Assembly (NCBI RefSeq): GCF_007565055.1
Contig: NC_044555.1
Span: 40,216,235 to 40,280,234 of the forward strand
Length of the DNA: 64,000 nucleotides
Direction: 5' to 3'
From: Rhinopithecus roxellana
Lineage: Eukaryota; Chordata; Mammalia; Primates; Cercopithecidae
The position numbers and the translations under genes were made by a program. The notes beneath the pieces were generated by a model. It searched no databases. It saw only the letters and a list, made by a program, of their open reading frames with translations, and was not told the DNA's origin. Of this stretch, positions 48,748 to 60,028 are shown piece after piece; the stretch's first letter is position 1; every line of letters starts with the position of its first letter.

Positions 48748-50495
48748 ATGGCTTCTAAGTGTTCTGGTGGAAAAAAAAAATCAGTAACATATCTCTCACT
48801 TTAAATGAGAAACTAGAAATGATTAAACTTGGTGTGGAAGAAATATTCAAAGCAGTGATAGGCTGAAAGCTGTGCTTCATGCACCAAACAGTTCATCAAT
48901 TTGTGAGTGCAAAGGAAAAGTTATTGAAGGAAATTAAAAGTGCTACTGTAGTGAATGCACAAATGATGAGAAGGCAAAACAGCCTTATTGCTGATATGAA
49001 GAAAGTTTTAGTAATCTAGATAGATCAAACTAGCTATAACACTCCTTTAAGCCAAAGCGTAATTCAGAGAAAGGCCCTCTCTTTAATCCTATAAAAAGCG
49101 AGGATGCTGCAGAAGAAAAAGTTTGAAGCTAACAGAGTTTGATTCTTGAGATTTAAGGAAAGACGCCATCTCCATAAGGCAAAGCAGGAAGGGCTGATGT
49201 GAAAGCTACAGCACATTATTCAGAGGATCTAGCTAAAATAATCGATGAAGGTGGCGACACTAAACAACAGATTTTCAGTACAGACAAAATAGGGTTATAT
49301 TGGTAGAAGATGCTATAAAGGACTTCCATCGCTAGGGAGAAGTCAGTGTCCGGCTTCAAATCTTCAAAAGGCAGGCTGAATCTCTTGTTACAGCCTAATG
49401 CAGCTACTGACTTTAAGTTGAAGCTGAATCTAATTTGCCATTCTGGAAATCCCTGGGTCTTTAAGAATTATGCTAAATCCACTATGCCTGTGCTCTATAC
49501 ATGGAACAATGAAGCCTGGGTGAAAGTACACCTGTTTACAGAATTGTGTATTAAATATTTTAAACTCAATTTTGTGATCTACGGCTCAGAAATAAGATTT
49601 ATTTCAAAATATTACTACTTTTTGACTATGCACCTGATCCCCCAAGAGCTATGATGGAGGTGTCCATGGAGATTAATGTTGCTTTTATGCCTGCAGACAC
49701 AACATCTATTCTCTAGCTCATGGATTAAGGAGTAATTTAAGCTTTCAAATTGTATTATTTAAGAGATATATTTTGTAAGGCTCTAGCTGCTATAGATGTT
49801 GATTCCTCTGATGGACCGGGGCAAAGTACATTGAAAACCTTCTGTAAAGAATTCACCTTTCTAGATGCCATTAAGAACATTTGTGATTAATGAGAGGAGG
49901 TAGAAACATCAACATTAACAGGAATTTAGAAGATATAGACTCCAGCCCTTATGGATGATTCTGAGAAGTTTGAGCCTTCAGTGGAGAAATTAACTTCAGA
50001 TGTGGAGGAAATAGCAAAAGAACTAGAAGTGGAGCCTGTAGATGTGATTGTATTGCTTTAATGTCATGAAAAAACTTGAACAGATGAGATGTTGCTTCTG
50101 ATGGGAGAGCAAGGAAAGTGGTTTCTTGAGATAAAATCTACTTTTGGTAAAGAAATTGAACACAGTGAGATGACAACAAAAGTTTTAGAAGGTTATATAA
50201 ACTTAGTTTATAAATCTGCAGCACAGTTTGAGAGAGCATTTACTTCAATTTTGAAAAACAGTCTATAGGTAGAATGCTATGAAACAGCATTGCATGCTAT
50301 AGAGAAATCTTTCATAAGAAGAAGAGTTAATTGATGTTGCAAACTTCATTGTTGTTGTTTTTTTTTAAAAAAAATTGCCACAGCCACCTGACTTTAAGCA
50401 ATCACCACCTTGGACAGTAAGCAGCCATCAACATCAAAACAAGACCTTGGACCAGCAAAAAAATCATGACTCACTGAAGGCCCAGATGATCACTA
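48748..50495 (+). pseudogene. Tigger1 transposase remnant (pogo/DDE family)
   Basis: This is the decayed coding region of the Tigger1 transposase, an N-terminal DNA-binding plus DDE-catalytic protein related to pogo and CENP-B. The start-like codon ATG at 48748 begins M-A-S-K-C-S, as in the family. Recognisable segments continue to the 3' part near 50495. The best surviving open piece, 49346-49654 (about 100 codons), contains K-N-Y-A-K-S and L-Y-T-W-N-N, which belong to the catalytic-domain region. Frameshifts and stops break the rest, so no function is possible. Confidence 0.85.
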
Positions 50496-50679
50496 ACATT
50501 TTTTAGCAATAAAGTATTTTTAATTAAAATATATACATTTTAGACACATGTTGTTGCATACTTAATAGACTAATGTATAGTACAAACATAACTTGTATAC
50601 TCATTGGGAAACCAAAAAAACGTACATGGCCTACTATTGTGATACTCGCTTTATTGTGTTGGTCTGGAACATGACCAAA

Positions 50680-50774
50680 GGCAAAGAGGAGCCTGCATGT
50701 ATGGAGATCACATGACAGGAGAGGAAGATAGAGAGGGAAGGGAGGTGCCAGGCGCTATTAAACAATCAGCTCTC
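50680..50774 (-). repeat. 95-bp MaLR-LTR-like scrap in the Tigger1 terminal repeat
   Basis: The Tigger1 right end is interrupted between two copies of ACCAAA (50674-50679 and 50775-50780). The insert carries GGAGATCACATGACAGGAGA and AGGGAGGTGCCAGGCGC. It resembles 52150-52250 of the nearby MaLR LTR (roughly 80-85 percent by eye with one indel). It has neither LTR terminus. Confidence 0.7.
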
Positions 50775-50874
50775 ACCAAACCTGCAATATCTCCTAGGTA
50801 TCCCTGTGTCTTTGTTCTGTACGAGTGATTGTTCTAAAACAAAAATCTGAATTTCAGCTGTGTGGTAGATTGAA

Positions 50875-51414
50875 TGCAGCATAGGTCAGTGGTTCTCAAA
50901 GTGTGGTCCAGGACTGCCAGTCGTTCACAACATAAATTCAATGAATCTGTAAGGTCAAAACTATTTTCTGATACCACTGGCATACTTAGTTATCGGCCAA
51001 GAGCAACCTAAGGAATGCAAAATTTTAGCACAATGTAAGTGGTGAATCCAGAGGTGTGGCAACATGGAATGTCAGTCAACTATGCTCCCTGGAGCTGGCC
51101 ATCTGAGTAAGAGATTTCCATGGCCACTACCATAGGGGTGGGAGACTATGCATGTGCTAAAGAACAGCGGGGTGCCCTTAGTGTGTGGTGATGATGGTGG
51201 TAAGTGAACAATAGGCTCATCTTCCATAGTAAGTAGTCATCACATTACATACAGTGCTGAAAATCAAGGAATAATAGTATAAGTGTGTTATTATGAAACC
51301 TAGTAGTAAATACCACAATAACTAGCTAAAATAATTTTTGGTGACCACCTACAGTAAGTTTTTTAAAACATGTATGCCTATAACTTCGATATAGAATAAA
51401 TAAAACATATTTGG
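50875..51414. mobile_element. Possible hAT-Charlie-like element in the L2
   Basis: CAGTGGTTCTCAAAGTGTGG at about 50889, then TCTGTAAGGTCAAAACTATT, resemble the terminal part of hAT-Charlie DNA elements. The rest to 51414 is not recognised but lies between two L2 segments, so it is probably insert. The far terminus was not found. Confidence 0.4.
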
Positions 51415-51716
51415 ACAGGTCACCTACTAGTGGAAACCTCTTCAGTGAATTCCCATTACCTTGAGAATAAAATCTGAATATATTGAAGGCAATGCATGGT
51501 GATCTATTTCCTACCTCCCTTTTGAGACATTTCTGGTATTTGTTCTTCTATTGTCTAAGCTCCAGCCACTCTGGAATGACCTAACCCTCAAAACACACAT
51601 TTTTTGGTAACATTAGCATTTTGGACATATGATTTTTTTATGCTGAACTGTAGTATATAAAACAAAAAGGAGGTTTTCTAGTTGACAGAGGAGATTCAGT
51701 ATTTTGAATCCACCAA

Positions 51717-51758
51717 ACTTGATTTGAATCCACCAAAACTTGATTACCTTAGTACTTG
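51717..51758. repeat. Two-copy ~20-bp tandem repeat
   Basis: TTGAATCCACCAAACTTGAT is followed immediately by a second copy with one extra A, a small tandem duplication. Confidence 0.9.
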
Positions 51759-51989
51759 TTCATACAAATGTAATGCTCTATCGCACATTATTTGTAGAAC
51801 TCCTGTGCTAGGCACCTAGCAGTGTCAGAGAACTCAAAGAATGTGCACTAAATAGACTACCTAGAGCAATCCTGGAACATACGGAAGCAGAGCTTTGGAA
51901 ACCCAGAAACATAATGCTTTTGCCTTTCTACTGTGTAATTGAACTCTTAGAATATTTTTTTTTTTATGTTCTTCTTATTGTACCATTAT

Positions 51990-52410
51990 TGTCTTAATCT
52001 GTTTCTGTTGCTATAAAAGAATACCTGATACTTGGTAATTTATATAGAAAATATATTTGTTTGGCTAATGGTTCTGCAGGCTATACAAGAACTATGGGGA
52101 CAGCATATGCTTCTGGTGAGTGGTATAGGCTGCTTCCACTCATGACTGAAAGTGAAGAGGAGGCTGTAGGTGCAGAGATCACATGGCAGGAGAGGGATAT
52201 AGAGAGACTGGAGAGGGAGGTGCCAGGCTCTATGAAACAATCAGCTCTCATGCGAATTAATAGAGAGAGAGCTCAGTCCTTACTGTGTGGAGAGCACGAA
52301 GCCAATCATGAGGAATCAGCCACCATGACCCAACCACCTTCCACTATGCCCCACCTCCAACACTGGGGATCAGGTCTCAACATGAGTTTTGGAGTATCCA
52401 AACCACAGCA
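51990..52410 (-). mobile_element. MaLR (MLT1/MST-like) solo LTR, antisense
   Basis: It begins TGTCTTAATCTGTTTCTGTT and ends CCAAACCACAGCA, with internal GGTGCCAGGC and CCCCACCTCCAACACTGG blocks, matching reverse-complement MaLR LTRs. The flanks are ATTAT and ATTAC, a 5-bp duplication with one change. A 121-codon frame (52061-52426) crosses it and is fortuitous. Confidence 0.82.
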
Positions 52411-52747
52411 ATTACCTATAAAATAAGGTAAATACTTAGATACTCCCTTACCATCTTTCAAGTTCTAAAATGTTTGAGTCTGTGAATGTCCAAACTATGT
52501 AAAATTAAACACCTCAAATGCGTACGAAATTTTATTTTCCTTCTTGTAATGGCTGCAGAGTTATCCATTCACTTATTAAGCATTATTTAATATTTTATGA
52601 TGTTAATTGAACTTTACTAGGTACTAGGGATATGTTGTAAATGAGGTGAGAATACAAGGAACTTGCCAAAGAGAAGCTCCAGATAGAGTGAGAAAGAATG
52701 GCAAAAGGTTGCAAATATATAGACAGATTAAGCACTCATGTTCATAT

Positions 52748-53071
52748 ATGTATAGTCTGTTTGTTTGTTTGTTTGTTTGTTTGTTTTTGAGCCGGAGTTT
52801 CGCTCTTGTTGCCTAGGCTGGAATGCAATGTTGTGATCTTGGCTCATTGCAATTTCCGCCTCCTGGGTTCAAGCGATTCTCCTGCCCCAGCCTCCCGAGT
52901 AGCTGAGATTACAGGCAGGAACCACCATGCCCAGCTAATCTTTTGTATTTTTAGTAGAGATGGATTTCACCATCTTGGCCAGGCTGGCCTCGAATTCCTG
53001 ACCCTCGGGTGATTCACCCGCTTCAGCCTCCCAAAGTGCTGGGATTACAGGCATGAGCCACTGTGCCTGGC
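52748..53071 (-). mobile_element. Alu element, antisense, with (TTTG)n tail
   Basis: This is a full-length Alu on the minus strand. The tail has become a (TTTG)n microsatellite at about 52758-52788. The 13-bp TSD CTCATGTTCATAT is exact at 52735-52747 and 53072-53084. Confidence 0.95.
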
Positions 53072-53084
53072 CTCATGTTCATAT

Positions 53085-53928
53085 TTTAACCAAACCACAG
53101 GCATCATTGTTCTTTCAAGTATAAAAGCAATGACAAAAGAAAACACAAACATGCACACACACAAACTCACACACACATGATTATCAATATAATCAGAAAA
53201 CATCTCGGTTTTTATGAAGGTTTGTTTGAACAGGGAGCAATGTGTCAGGGAACATATTAGGTGAAGTGATCTTTATAAGTAAAGTCATTGTTACAAAAGA
53301 AAAGCAGTGCCTATGGGATAGAAAGGATCATGGTCAACTGAAAGAGAAGAGGTATGCATAGAAGTAACAAGGAATGTTATGGAGTGAAGAAGATAGGAAG
53401 CAGAGGAATGACAGTATTTAATTGAAGGAGAGCCTTAGATGTCCAGATTAGTAGGTGAGCTTTGACCTTACTGTCAAAAGGTAATCTCTCTAATTTTGTC
53501 ACATCAAAGAAACCAGTTAGGTTTTTGCAACAATGTGGAGACAAGTCTAAGTGAAAATGGCATAGAAATGGAGAGCAAAGAAGAAACCAAACCACATTTC
53601 AAGGGAAGAATTCCTTTACTCAGTAAGTGATTTAATACAGTAAAAGAGAAAAATTAACAAATTTCCAAGGAGGTGTCCTCTGAAATCAAGAGGAAGATAG
53701 TACCAACGGCTACATTCGGGGATTTAAAAGGAGCCAGATTGGTAGGAAAGATGAAGAGGTAAGATCATTAAGCTAATTTTCAGGTGTTAACAGAACCACT
53801 AGTCTTTTTTTTTTTTTTTTTTTTTTTATTTTTATCCTGGGTACAGCTAAGTGAAGATAGAAATATAAGTAAACATCTACACACTCCACTGACCTTAAGA
53901 GTTAATTAATTTAAAAATATACATTACC
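53085..53928. other. Unassigned sequence with CA patch and poly(T)
   Basis: The interval holds a degenerate CA-rich patch at about 53140-53178 and a T-run at about 53803-53827. I recognise no other gene or repeat. Confidence 0.4.
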
Positions 53929-54208
53929 GGTCGGTTGCGGTGGCTCACGCCCGTAATACCAGCACTTTGCGAGGTTAACGCAGGCAGATCGTGAGGTCAG
54001 GAGATCATGACCAACCTGGCTAACAAGGTGAAACCCCATCTCTACTAAAAATACAAAAAATTACTGGGCATGGTGGTTGGCACCTGTAGTCCCAGCAACT
54101 CAGGTGGCTGAGGCAGGAGAATGGCGTGAACCCAGGAGGCGGAGCTTGCAGTGAGCAGAGATCTTGCCACCACACTCCAGCCGGGGCAACAGAACGAGAC
54201 TCCATCTC

Positions 54209-54243
<35 letters not shown>

Positions 54244-54246
54244 AAA
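53929..54246 (+). mobile_element. AluY-like element with (CAA)n tail
   Basis: This is a full-length Alu with GAATGGCGTGAACCCAGGAG and GCGGAGCTTGCAGTGAG. The tail is (CAA)n at about 54207-54242. The 5' end is diverged, and the TSD is unclear. Confidence 0.93.
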
Positions 54247-54555
54247 GACACATTATGTTCTTACTAAACCTAACGGTATTGAACTTAAATTATTTTTGTA
54301 TTTAATGTTCAACCATCCTCAAATTGCTTAATAAACTGCAAACATGGCAAGTGCTGCCTAGATTCCTCACTAAACTTGCAATATAGGAATTAGTTATTAT
54401 ACAAATACTATTATACAGCTTCAGGTTACGATTTTAAAGAGAAAAGAAGGTTTTTATTTAGAATCAAATCTTCTATCATATTATTTGTCTTGGCTTTGGG
54501 GCTGTATCTGAGAAAGAATGAAGCACAATTTATTTTTTTGAAATATGCATACAAG

Positions 54556-54850
54556 TTTTTTTTTTTTTTGAGACGGAGTCTGGCTCCGTCACCCAGGCTG
54601 GAGTGCAGTGACACGATCTCTGCTCACTGCAAGCTCCGCCTCCCGGGTTTACGTCATTCTCCTGCCTCAGCCTCCCGAGTAGCTGGGACTACAGGCGCCC
54701 GCCACCACGCCTGGCTAATTTTTTGTATTTTAAGTAGAGACGGGATTTCACTGTGTTAGCCAAGATGGTCTCGATCTCCTGACCTCGTGATCCGCCCGCC
54801 TCAGCCTCCCAAAGTGCTGGGATTACAAACATAAGTCACCGTGCCAAGCC
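54556..54850 (-). mobile_element. AluY element, antisense
   Basis: This is a full-length, little-diverged Alu on the minus strand with AluY variants (CAAGCTCCGCCTCCCGGG). The TSD is ATGCATACAAGT at 54545-54556 and ATGCATACAAAT at 54851-54862. Confidence 0.96.
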
Positions 54851-54862
54851 ATGCATACAAAT

Positions 54863-56635
54863 GTTTAACAGTTTTGTATTTCTTATCTTTTCCCTGAACA
54901 TGCTGATGAAGTCTATGTACACTTACATCAACGGTTGACTATGGGGAATGAGGGCATTCATACTAAAAAAACAAAAATTATGGCATGACATATATACACA
55001 ATAAAGTTATTTTGGTAAAACATGGATGTTCTACTATATGAATTAAATGAAAATAATCCTCCAAACAGCCTTATTATTTCGGGTATTTGGATCTAGTTTT
55101 TGGATGCATCCAAAAAAGTTAAATATTTAACGTCCATGTTTTATTTTAAAACATTAAAATAACAAAATGAAATGGGGCCATTCATCTCAAATAGTCTTTC
55201 AGACTGAGTTGCAATGTGGTATCCCTATTTATAGAACTAAATTATTTGCTGATACCTGGCTCTCACTCTGCAAAAACTATTCTCCGTGTTCTCTTATTTT
55301 GTTCAGTAACAAATCTATATGCAGGAATAACCAGCACTGAGTTCATTTACCTAAAATGAACTTAAAAAACACAGTATTTGTCCCCTCCTTTCAGTATACT
55401 TGATTTTCTGATATTACTATTATTCAATGTCTGTGAACCTGCCTACTTTGAACTAAAACAGTAAAACACACTAAATCTACATTAACTAAAAGGAAAAATA
55501 AAAGCTCACTTGTGGTATGCATATTTTCTTCATAATGTATTCATTTAAATGCAGATGACCTAAGATAATAAAAAAAGTCTTCCCCTATATAGTCATGTAT
55601 ATTATAATGATGGAGTGATTAGACATTGCAATTTGGACCTCATTGGGTCAAGATTTTGGTTTCAAATCTATTATCAAATTTTTGTCTTTAGAGCTTTGTT
55701 TACATTAAAATTATTAGTTGCAAAGGATTTTACCTGACTTAGGGTTTAATAGAATAAAGAAGAAACTGAATATGTTTCGTAGTTATGGATGCAAGTCTAA
55801 CAATTGATAGAATTTAACCACAAATCCTATACTGCCCCTTAAATACATAGAAGGTAACTGAATTGCAAAATAAGGCCCCCTAGAAAATCTGACTTTATAA
55901 AAGAATAATGAGGACAAGTCACTGGGAATATCCCTTAATGTGATGTTGGAAAATCAGCAGTGGTGTTTAAAGTCTAAAGCACAGAACTTTCTGATATCTT
56001 TGTAAAGACTCAGTAATTTTTGCAAGTATATGGAAATCTATAGTTTCTTCATGTTTTTTATATTGTTCTAAAAGCAACAACTAGCCTTGTTAAATAGTAA
56101 ATATTTTTATCTACATCAATTGAAAACAGTCTCCATATATAAATTAATATTATATATTTTACTCAGATATGTTAAGAATCTAACTGTGATGTGAACAAAT
56201 ATCTTCTGTGTGAGATCTCTGTCTTAAAAAATGATAACTTATATATGCATATTAAGAAGAGGAAATTCACCTTTAAGGATATGTTTATAGGAGAAATACA
56301 ATTCAGGACAAATGTTAATAACATTGAATACCTTGTTTTCAGCTCTTTAATGTTATCTATAGTTGATGTTAATGATTGCAGCTTTGTGTGTTTCTTTTAT
56401 CTTTGATCTCTGTTATTGGTTACATAAATTCATCTGGGGGTCAGCCTTTTACCTCGGAGAATCTGTCTATCTCACTGTTTCTGTGTGCATTTTAAGATCA
56501 CAGAAGCAAATATAATTGGTAATAGATTAGGTTCAATTTTATAATCTATATTTTTCTATTAATGCATCTTAGTATAATATTTGTGGCACAAAGGGTATAA
56601 AAATAAAAACTTAAATTTTAAAATTATCTTTCAGG
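54863..56635. other. Unassigned AT-rich, apparently unique sequence
   Basis: About 1.8 kb has no repeat family that I recognise and no notable frame. It is one of the two longest repeat-free intervals in the window. Confidence 0.45.
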
Positions 56636-56730
56636 GAGAGCATGAGAAAGATTTTGAGGTGATGGCAGTATTCTGTATGTTGATTGTGATGATTGTTATA
56701 CAATCTATGAATGTTTGTCAAAGAAAAGCT
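56636..56730 (+). repeat. Old L1 3' UTR scrap
   Basis: The block TTCTGTATGTTGATTGTGAT followed by AATGTTTGTCAAA matches the 3' UTR of old L1M elements. Confidence 0.5.
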
Positions 56731-56734
56731 AGAA

Positions 56735-57185
56735 CTGGATAGCAGTTAAAGCAGTAGAACATATTTTACCCAGAAACTACTGCAATAAGGGGGAAAAGTA
56801 TTTCAGAATAGAACTGGAATCAATTCTAAATACAATAAAGAAAAGTGGAAATGTACAGTCAAGAATGTAGGGGAGAAGGTGTAGTTGGAAAGAAATTACT
56901 AATCGAAGACATCAGGGATAAGGGAGGATTCTGGCTAAACCTACCTAACACAATTCCAGGTGAGGTCAGACTAGCCATCAGATATCATTTGGAGGATTGT
57001 GGAGGATGAGGAACACAATCAGATGTACAGTAGGAGATTCTGGCTAAACTGGCTTAGCAGGATTCTGGCTAAATTTGCACAATGCAGAGAAGAACATGAA
57101 AACCCAGGAGTCAAATCCTGGTTGGGAGGACAGTTCAGAGAAGTTTGAATGGAGTTTTGTCAAGGAGACTCTTATTGAATATCAA
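56735..57185. repeat. Second copy of the unassigned ~420-bp repeat
   Basis: Motifs in the same order as in 31470-31854 are CTACTGCAATAAG, ATTCTGGCTAAACTGGC and GAGTTTTGTCAAGGAGA. This points to a shared interspersed repeat that I cannot name. Confidence 0.4.
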
Positions 57186-57279
57186 TCAAAATTTAATGTG
57201 CAATAATTTTAAAAAGAAAATAAGTTTTTGAAAACCTATCTTATGACTTTTATTTTATTTGCTTATTTTATTTGTTTAT

Positions 57280-57316
57280 TTTGAGACAGTCTCACTCCGT
57301 CACTCAGGCTGGAGTT
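57280..57316 (-). repeat. Truncated Alu scrap
   Basis: TTGAGACAGTCTCACTCCGT followed by CACTCAGGCTGGAGTT is about 40 bp of the antisense Alu 3' end. It stops abruptly at a T-rich tract. Confidence 0.8.
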
Positions 57317-57319
57317 CAT

Positions 57320-58427
57320 TTTTTTTATTTTTTAAGGAATATATATTAAAGCAACTTTACAAATTCAGATTTACAGGGAATTAAGTGTTCACATTAGTTC
57401 AACAGCTTAATATTCTGATATACTTATGAATAACTAGAAAATACACCTATACAACTTTTTTGTGGCTCTTGTATTTCTTGAACAAACATGACTTAATTTT
57501 GCTTTAATAATTTATATTATCAAATAATTTCCCTGTTATTTATTCTCTTTTTCTAAAAAGCAACTGAACAGTCAAGATGAATAGTAACTTTCTAATTGTT
57601 TCTAGCCACGTAATCCCAAATATTATATGATGTATTTCACACACACACATACACGTGTGTGCACACATGTATATATGTATATCTATATATACATACAATA
57701 TACAATATAATTTCATAATGTCTGAAATGTTAAGAAAACAGAAATAAGGCTTGCTATTAGTTGAAAGACAAGTAAAAAAATTCAATTGATCTCAAAACAG
57801 GAAAGAAATAGTTGAAAAACAAATATTTTAGTAGTAAAATAGCATAGTTGGTTGGCTGATCAACAAGCAAATGTGCACCAGTCACTAACTTTTCTATGTA
57901 TCAGAAATAATCGGTAGAAATATTAACTAGGGAAATAGCACATCAGTATAAGAACAAAATATGTTATCTAACCAGATGGCATCTTAAATAAAAATATGTA
58001 AAACCTAGTTGAGGAAAACTCAAAATTAATTTGTAATTTGGAGACATGAATACATTTTAGACATTTAAAAATGTTATGTAAAGATATGCCACATTTATTA
58101 ACTGAGAATTAATGAAAACTCTTACTGTAAGAAGTGATAGAAACACAATTTCAAAAAGTTAAGCAAAAAGTGAAATCTGTTGGTTTAATAGACAAACTAC
58201 ATGATGGAAAGAAGTGAAACTAGCCTCGGAAATTATAGGAACTACGGACTCAAACGCCATCAGAACTCTGATTATCTTATCTGCTTTCTCTCTGCCTGCT
58301 AGCAGCAATGGGATTGCCAGTGGCACCTGACTCACAACCTTACAGGTCCGGAAACAAGGGAGGAAAGATATTTTCAGCACCAAATCTATGAAATAGATTT
58401 TTAGTTTATAAAAATGAGTGGAAATAA
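57320..58427. other. Unassigned sequence with CA/TA patch
   Basis: A CA/TG/TA low-complexity patch lies at about 57637-57710. The rest, including the slightly CpG-richer patch at 58200-58350, is not recognised. Confidence 0.4.
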
Positions 58428-58730
58428 GGCCGGGCGTGGTGACTCAACGTCTGTAATCCCAGCACTTTGGGAAGCCGAGGCATGCGAATAGCAAGGTCAG
58501 AAGATCGAGACCATCCTAGCTAACACAGTGAAACCTCGTATCTACTAAAAACATTTAAAAATTAGCCAGGCATGGTGGCGGGCACCTGTAGTCCCAACCA
58601 CTCGGGAGGCTGAGGCAGGAGAATGGCGTGAACCCAGGAGACTGAGCTTGCAGTGAGCAGAGATCATGCCACTGCATTCCAGCCTGGGCCACAGACTCTG
58701 TCTCAAAAAGAAAAAAATAAATAAATAAAA
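58428..58730 (+). mobile_element. AluY element
   Basis: This is a full-length Alu with AluY variants and an (AAAT)n-containing tail. The TSD is GAGTGGAAATAA at 58416-58427 and GAGTAGAAATAA at 58731-58742. Confidence 0.95.
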
Positions 58731-58742
58731 GAGTAGAAATAA

Positions 58743-59142
58743 GTTTGAACCACATTAATAAATACTTTATGAACTACCACTGAGACAACATGGTTGATTA
58801 GCATTAAAAAGTGGAAAATTCCATTCAAATTGAAAGTACAGGCTGGTGGAGGAGACGGGGAGGTTACCAAAATAAAGAAGCAACACATTTCTGACTACTA
58901 GGAAAATTGTGGTAAGCTGGACAACAACCCCAGATTCTGACTGTTGTACAGAGAAAGATTGCATATTGCAAGTATGTTAATACTTTAAAATCAACAGCAA
59001 TAAGTTTAGTGCGATTTCAATAGGATTTTTGTTGGAAGCATGGCAGTAAGGAGGGAATTTTAATATAATTTTTGTTGAAGAGGGTGTGGCAGTGAGGAGA
59101 GAATTTAGAAAAAAAAAAAAAGATCCTATAAGATATTTGGAG
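58743..59142. other. Unassigned sequence between Alus
   Basis: I see no recognisable gene or repeat here. A short A-run lies near 59109-59121. Confidence 0.4.
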
Positions 59143-59448
59143 GGCCGGGTGTGGTGGCTCACGCCTGTAATCCCAGCACTTTGGGAGGCCGAGGTGGGCG
59201 GATCAGGAGGTCAGGAGATCGAGACCATCCTGGCTAACACGGTGAAATCCCGTCTCTACTAAAAATACAAAAAAATTAGCCAAGCGTGTTGGCGGGTGCC
59301 TGTAGTCCCAGCTACTTGGGAGGCTGAGGCAGGAGAATGGCGTGAACACGGGAGGCGGAGCTTGCAGTGAGCCGAAATCACTCCACTGCACTCCAGCCTG
59401 GGAGACGGCGAGACTTTATCGCAAAAAAAAAAAAAAAAAAAAAAAAAA
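59143..59448 (+). mobile_element. AluY element
   Basis: This is a full-length, little-diverged AluY with a poly-A tail. The 12-bp TSD AGATATTTGGAG is exact at 59131-59142 and 59449-59460. Confidence 0.96.
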
Positions 59449-59534
59449 AGATATTTGGAGAAATAACTATGGAATGTAATCTTTTGTGTCATAACATCAG
59501 ATTATTATGTTTTCAGATATAAGACATATGGGAC

Positions 59535-59830
59535 GGCCGGGCGCGGTGGCTCAAGCCTGTAATCCCAGCACTTTGGGAGGCCGAGACGGGCGGATCACGA
59601 GGTCAGGAGGTCGAGACCATCCTGGCTAACATGGTGAAACCCCGTCTCTACTAAAAAAAATACAAAAAACTAGCCGGGCGAGGTGGCGGCGCCTGTAGTC
59701 CCAGCTACTCGGGAGGCTGAGGCAGGAGAATGGCGTAAACCCGGGAGGCGGAGCTTGCAGTGAGCTGAGATCCGGCCACTGCAGTCCAGCCCGGGCGACA
59801 GAGCGAGACTCCGTCTCAAAAAAAAAAAAA
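59535..59830 (+). mobile_element. Very young Alu, AluYRa-like (Old World monkey lineage)
   Basis: This is a full-length Alu with an exact 14-bp TSD, AAGACATATGGGAC, at 59521-59534 and 59831-59844. Variants are GGCTCAAGCCTG instead of CTCACGCC, GAGACGGGCGG, ACTAGCCGGGCGAGG, GGCGTAAACCCGGG and GAGATCCGGCCACTG. This combination is the one that I recall for AluYRa elements expanded in Old World monkeys, and it is not that of human AluYa5 or AluYb8. CpGs are largely intact, agreeing with recent insertion. Confidence 0.85.
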
Positions 59831-60028
59831 AAGACATATGGGACACTAATATGACAAATTCAGTGACTGAATTTAGCAACGAAAGATAGACTGTTTTATG
59901 CATTATAATAACATATATGCTTTTTAAATCTAGAAATAAGTGAAAATGAGACTCTCTATCTTGTAGAGGAAACAAAAATAATTTCCAGATGTACTAAAGT
60001 TTAAAATGTAAATATTAAAAAATCTTGC

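Larger units (their letters stand above)
39201..50806 (+). mobile_element. Tigger1 DNA transposon, interrupted by a 9.1-kb L1 nest
   Basis: The left terminal inverted repeat starts CAGGAATACCTAGTTTTATT at 39201. The element breaks at about 39262, resumes at 48358 and ends GCAATATCTCCTAGGTATCC at 50806 with the right terminal repeat. Its own length is about 2.4 kb, as for full Tigger1. The interior is the transposase gene. Tigger1 is a pogo-like Tc1/mariner element that cuts and pastes at TA. A 95-bp LTR scrap interrupts the right terminal repeat. Confidence 0.88.
38965..51610 (+). repeat. L2 element split by Tigger1 and its cargo
   Basis: L2 sequence at 38965-39200 (GAGTCATCTTTGACTAC and onward) continues at 50807-50870 (ACGAGTGATTGTTCTAAAAC) and again at 51415-51610 (GAATTCCCATTACCTTGAGA and onward to CTCCAGCCACTCTGG). 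The order matches the L2 3' region in the plus direction, so it is one L2 opened first by Tigger1 and separately by the insert at about 50875-51414. Confidence 0.65.

Noticed and set aside
52061..52426. A 121-codon plus-strand frame
   Set aside because: It crosses an antisense MaLR LTR, in which such frames arise by chance. No protein family is recognisable.
59143..59830. Two neighbouring Alus as a segmental duplication
   Set aside because: Each has its own different TSD (AGATATTTGGAG and AAGACATATGGGAC) and different subfamily variants, so they are independent insertions.
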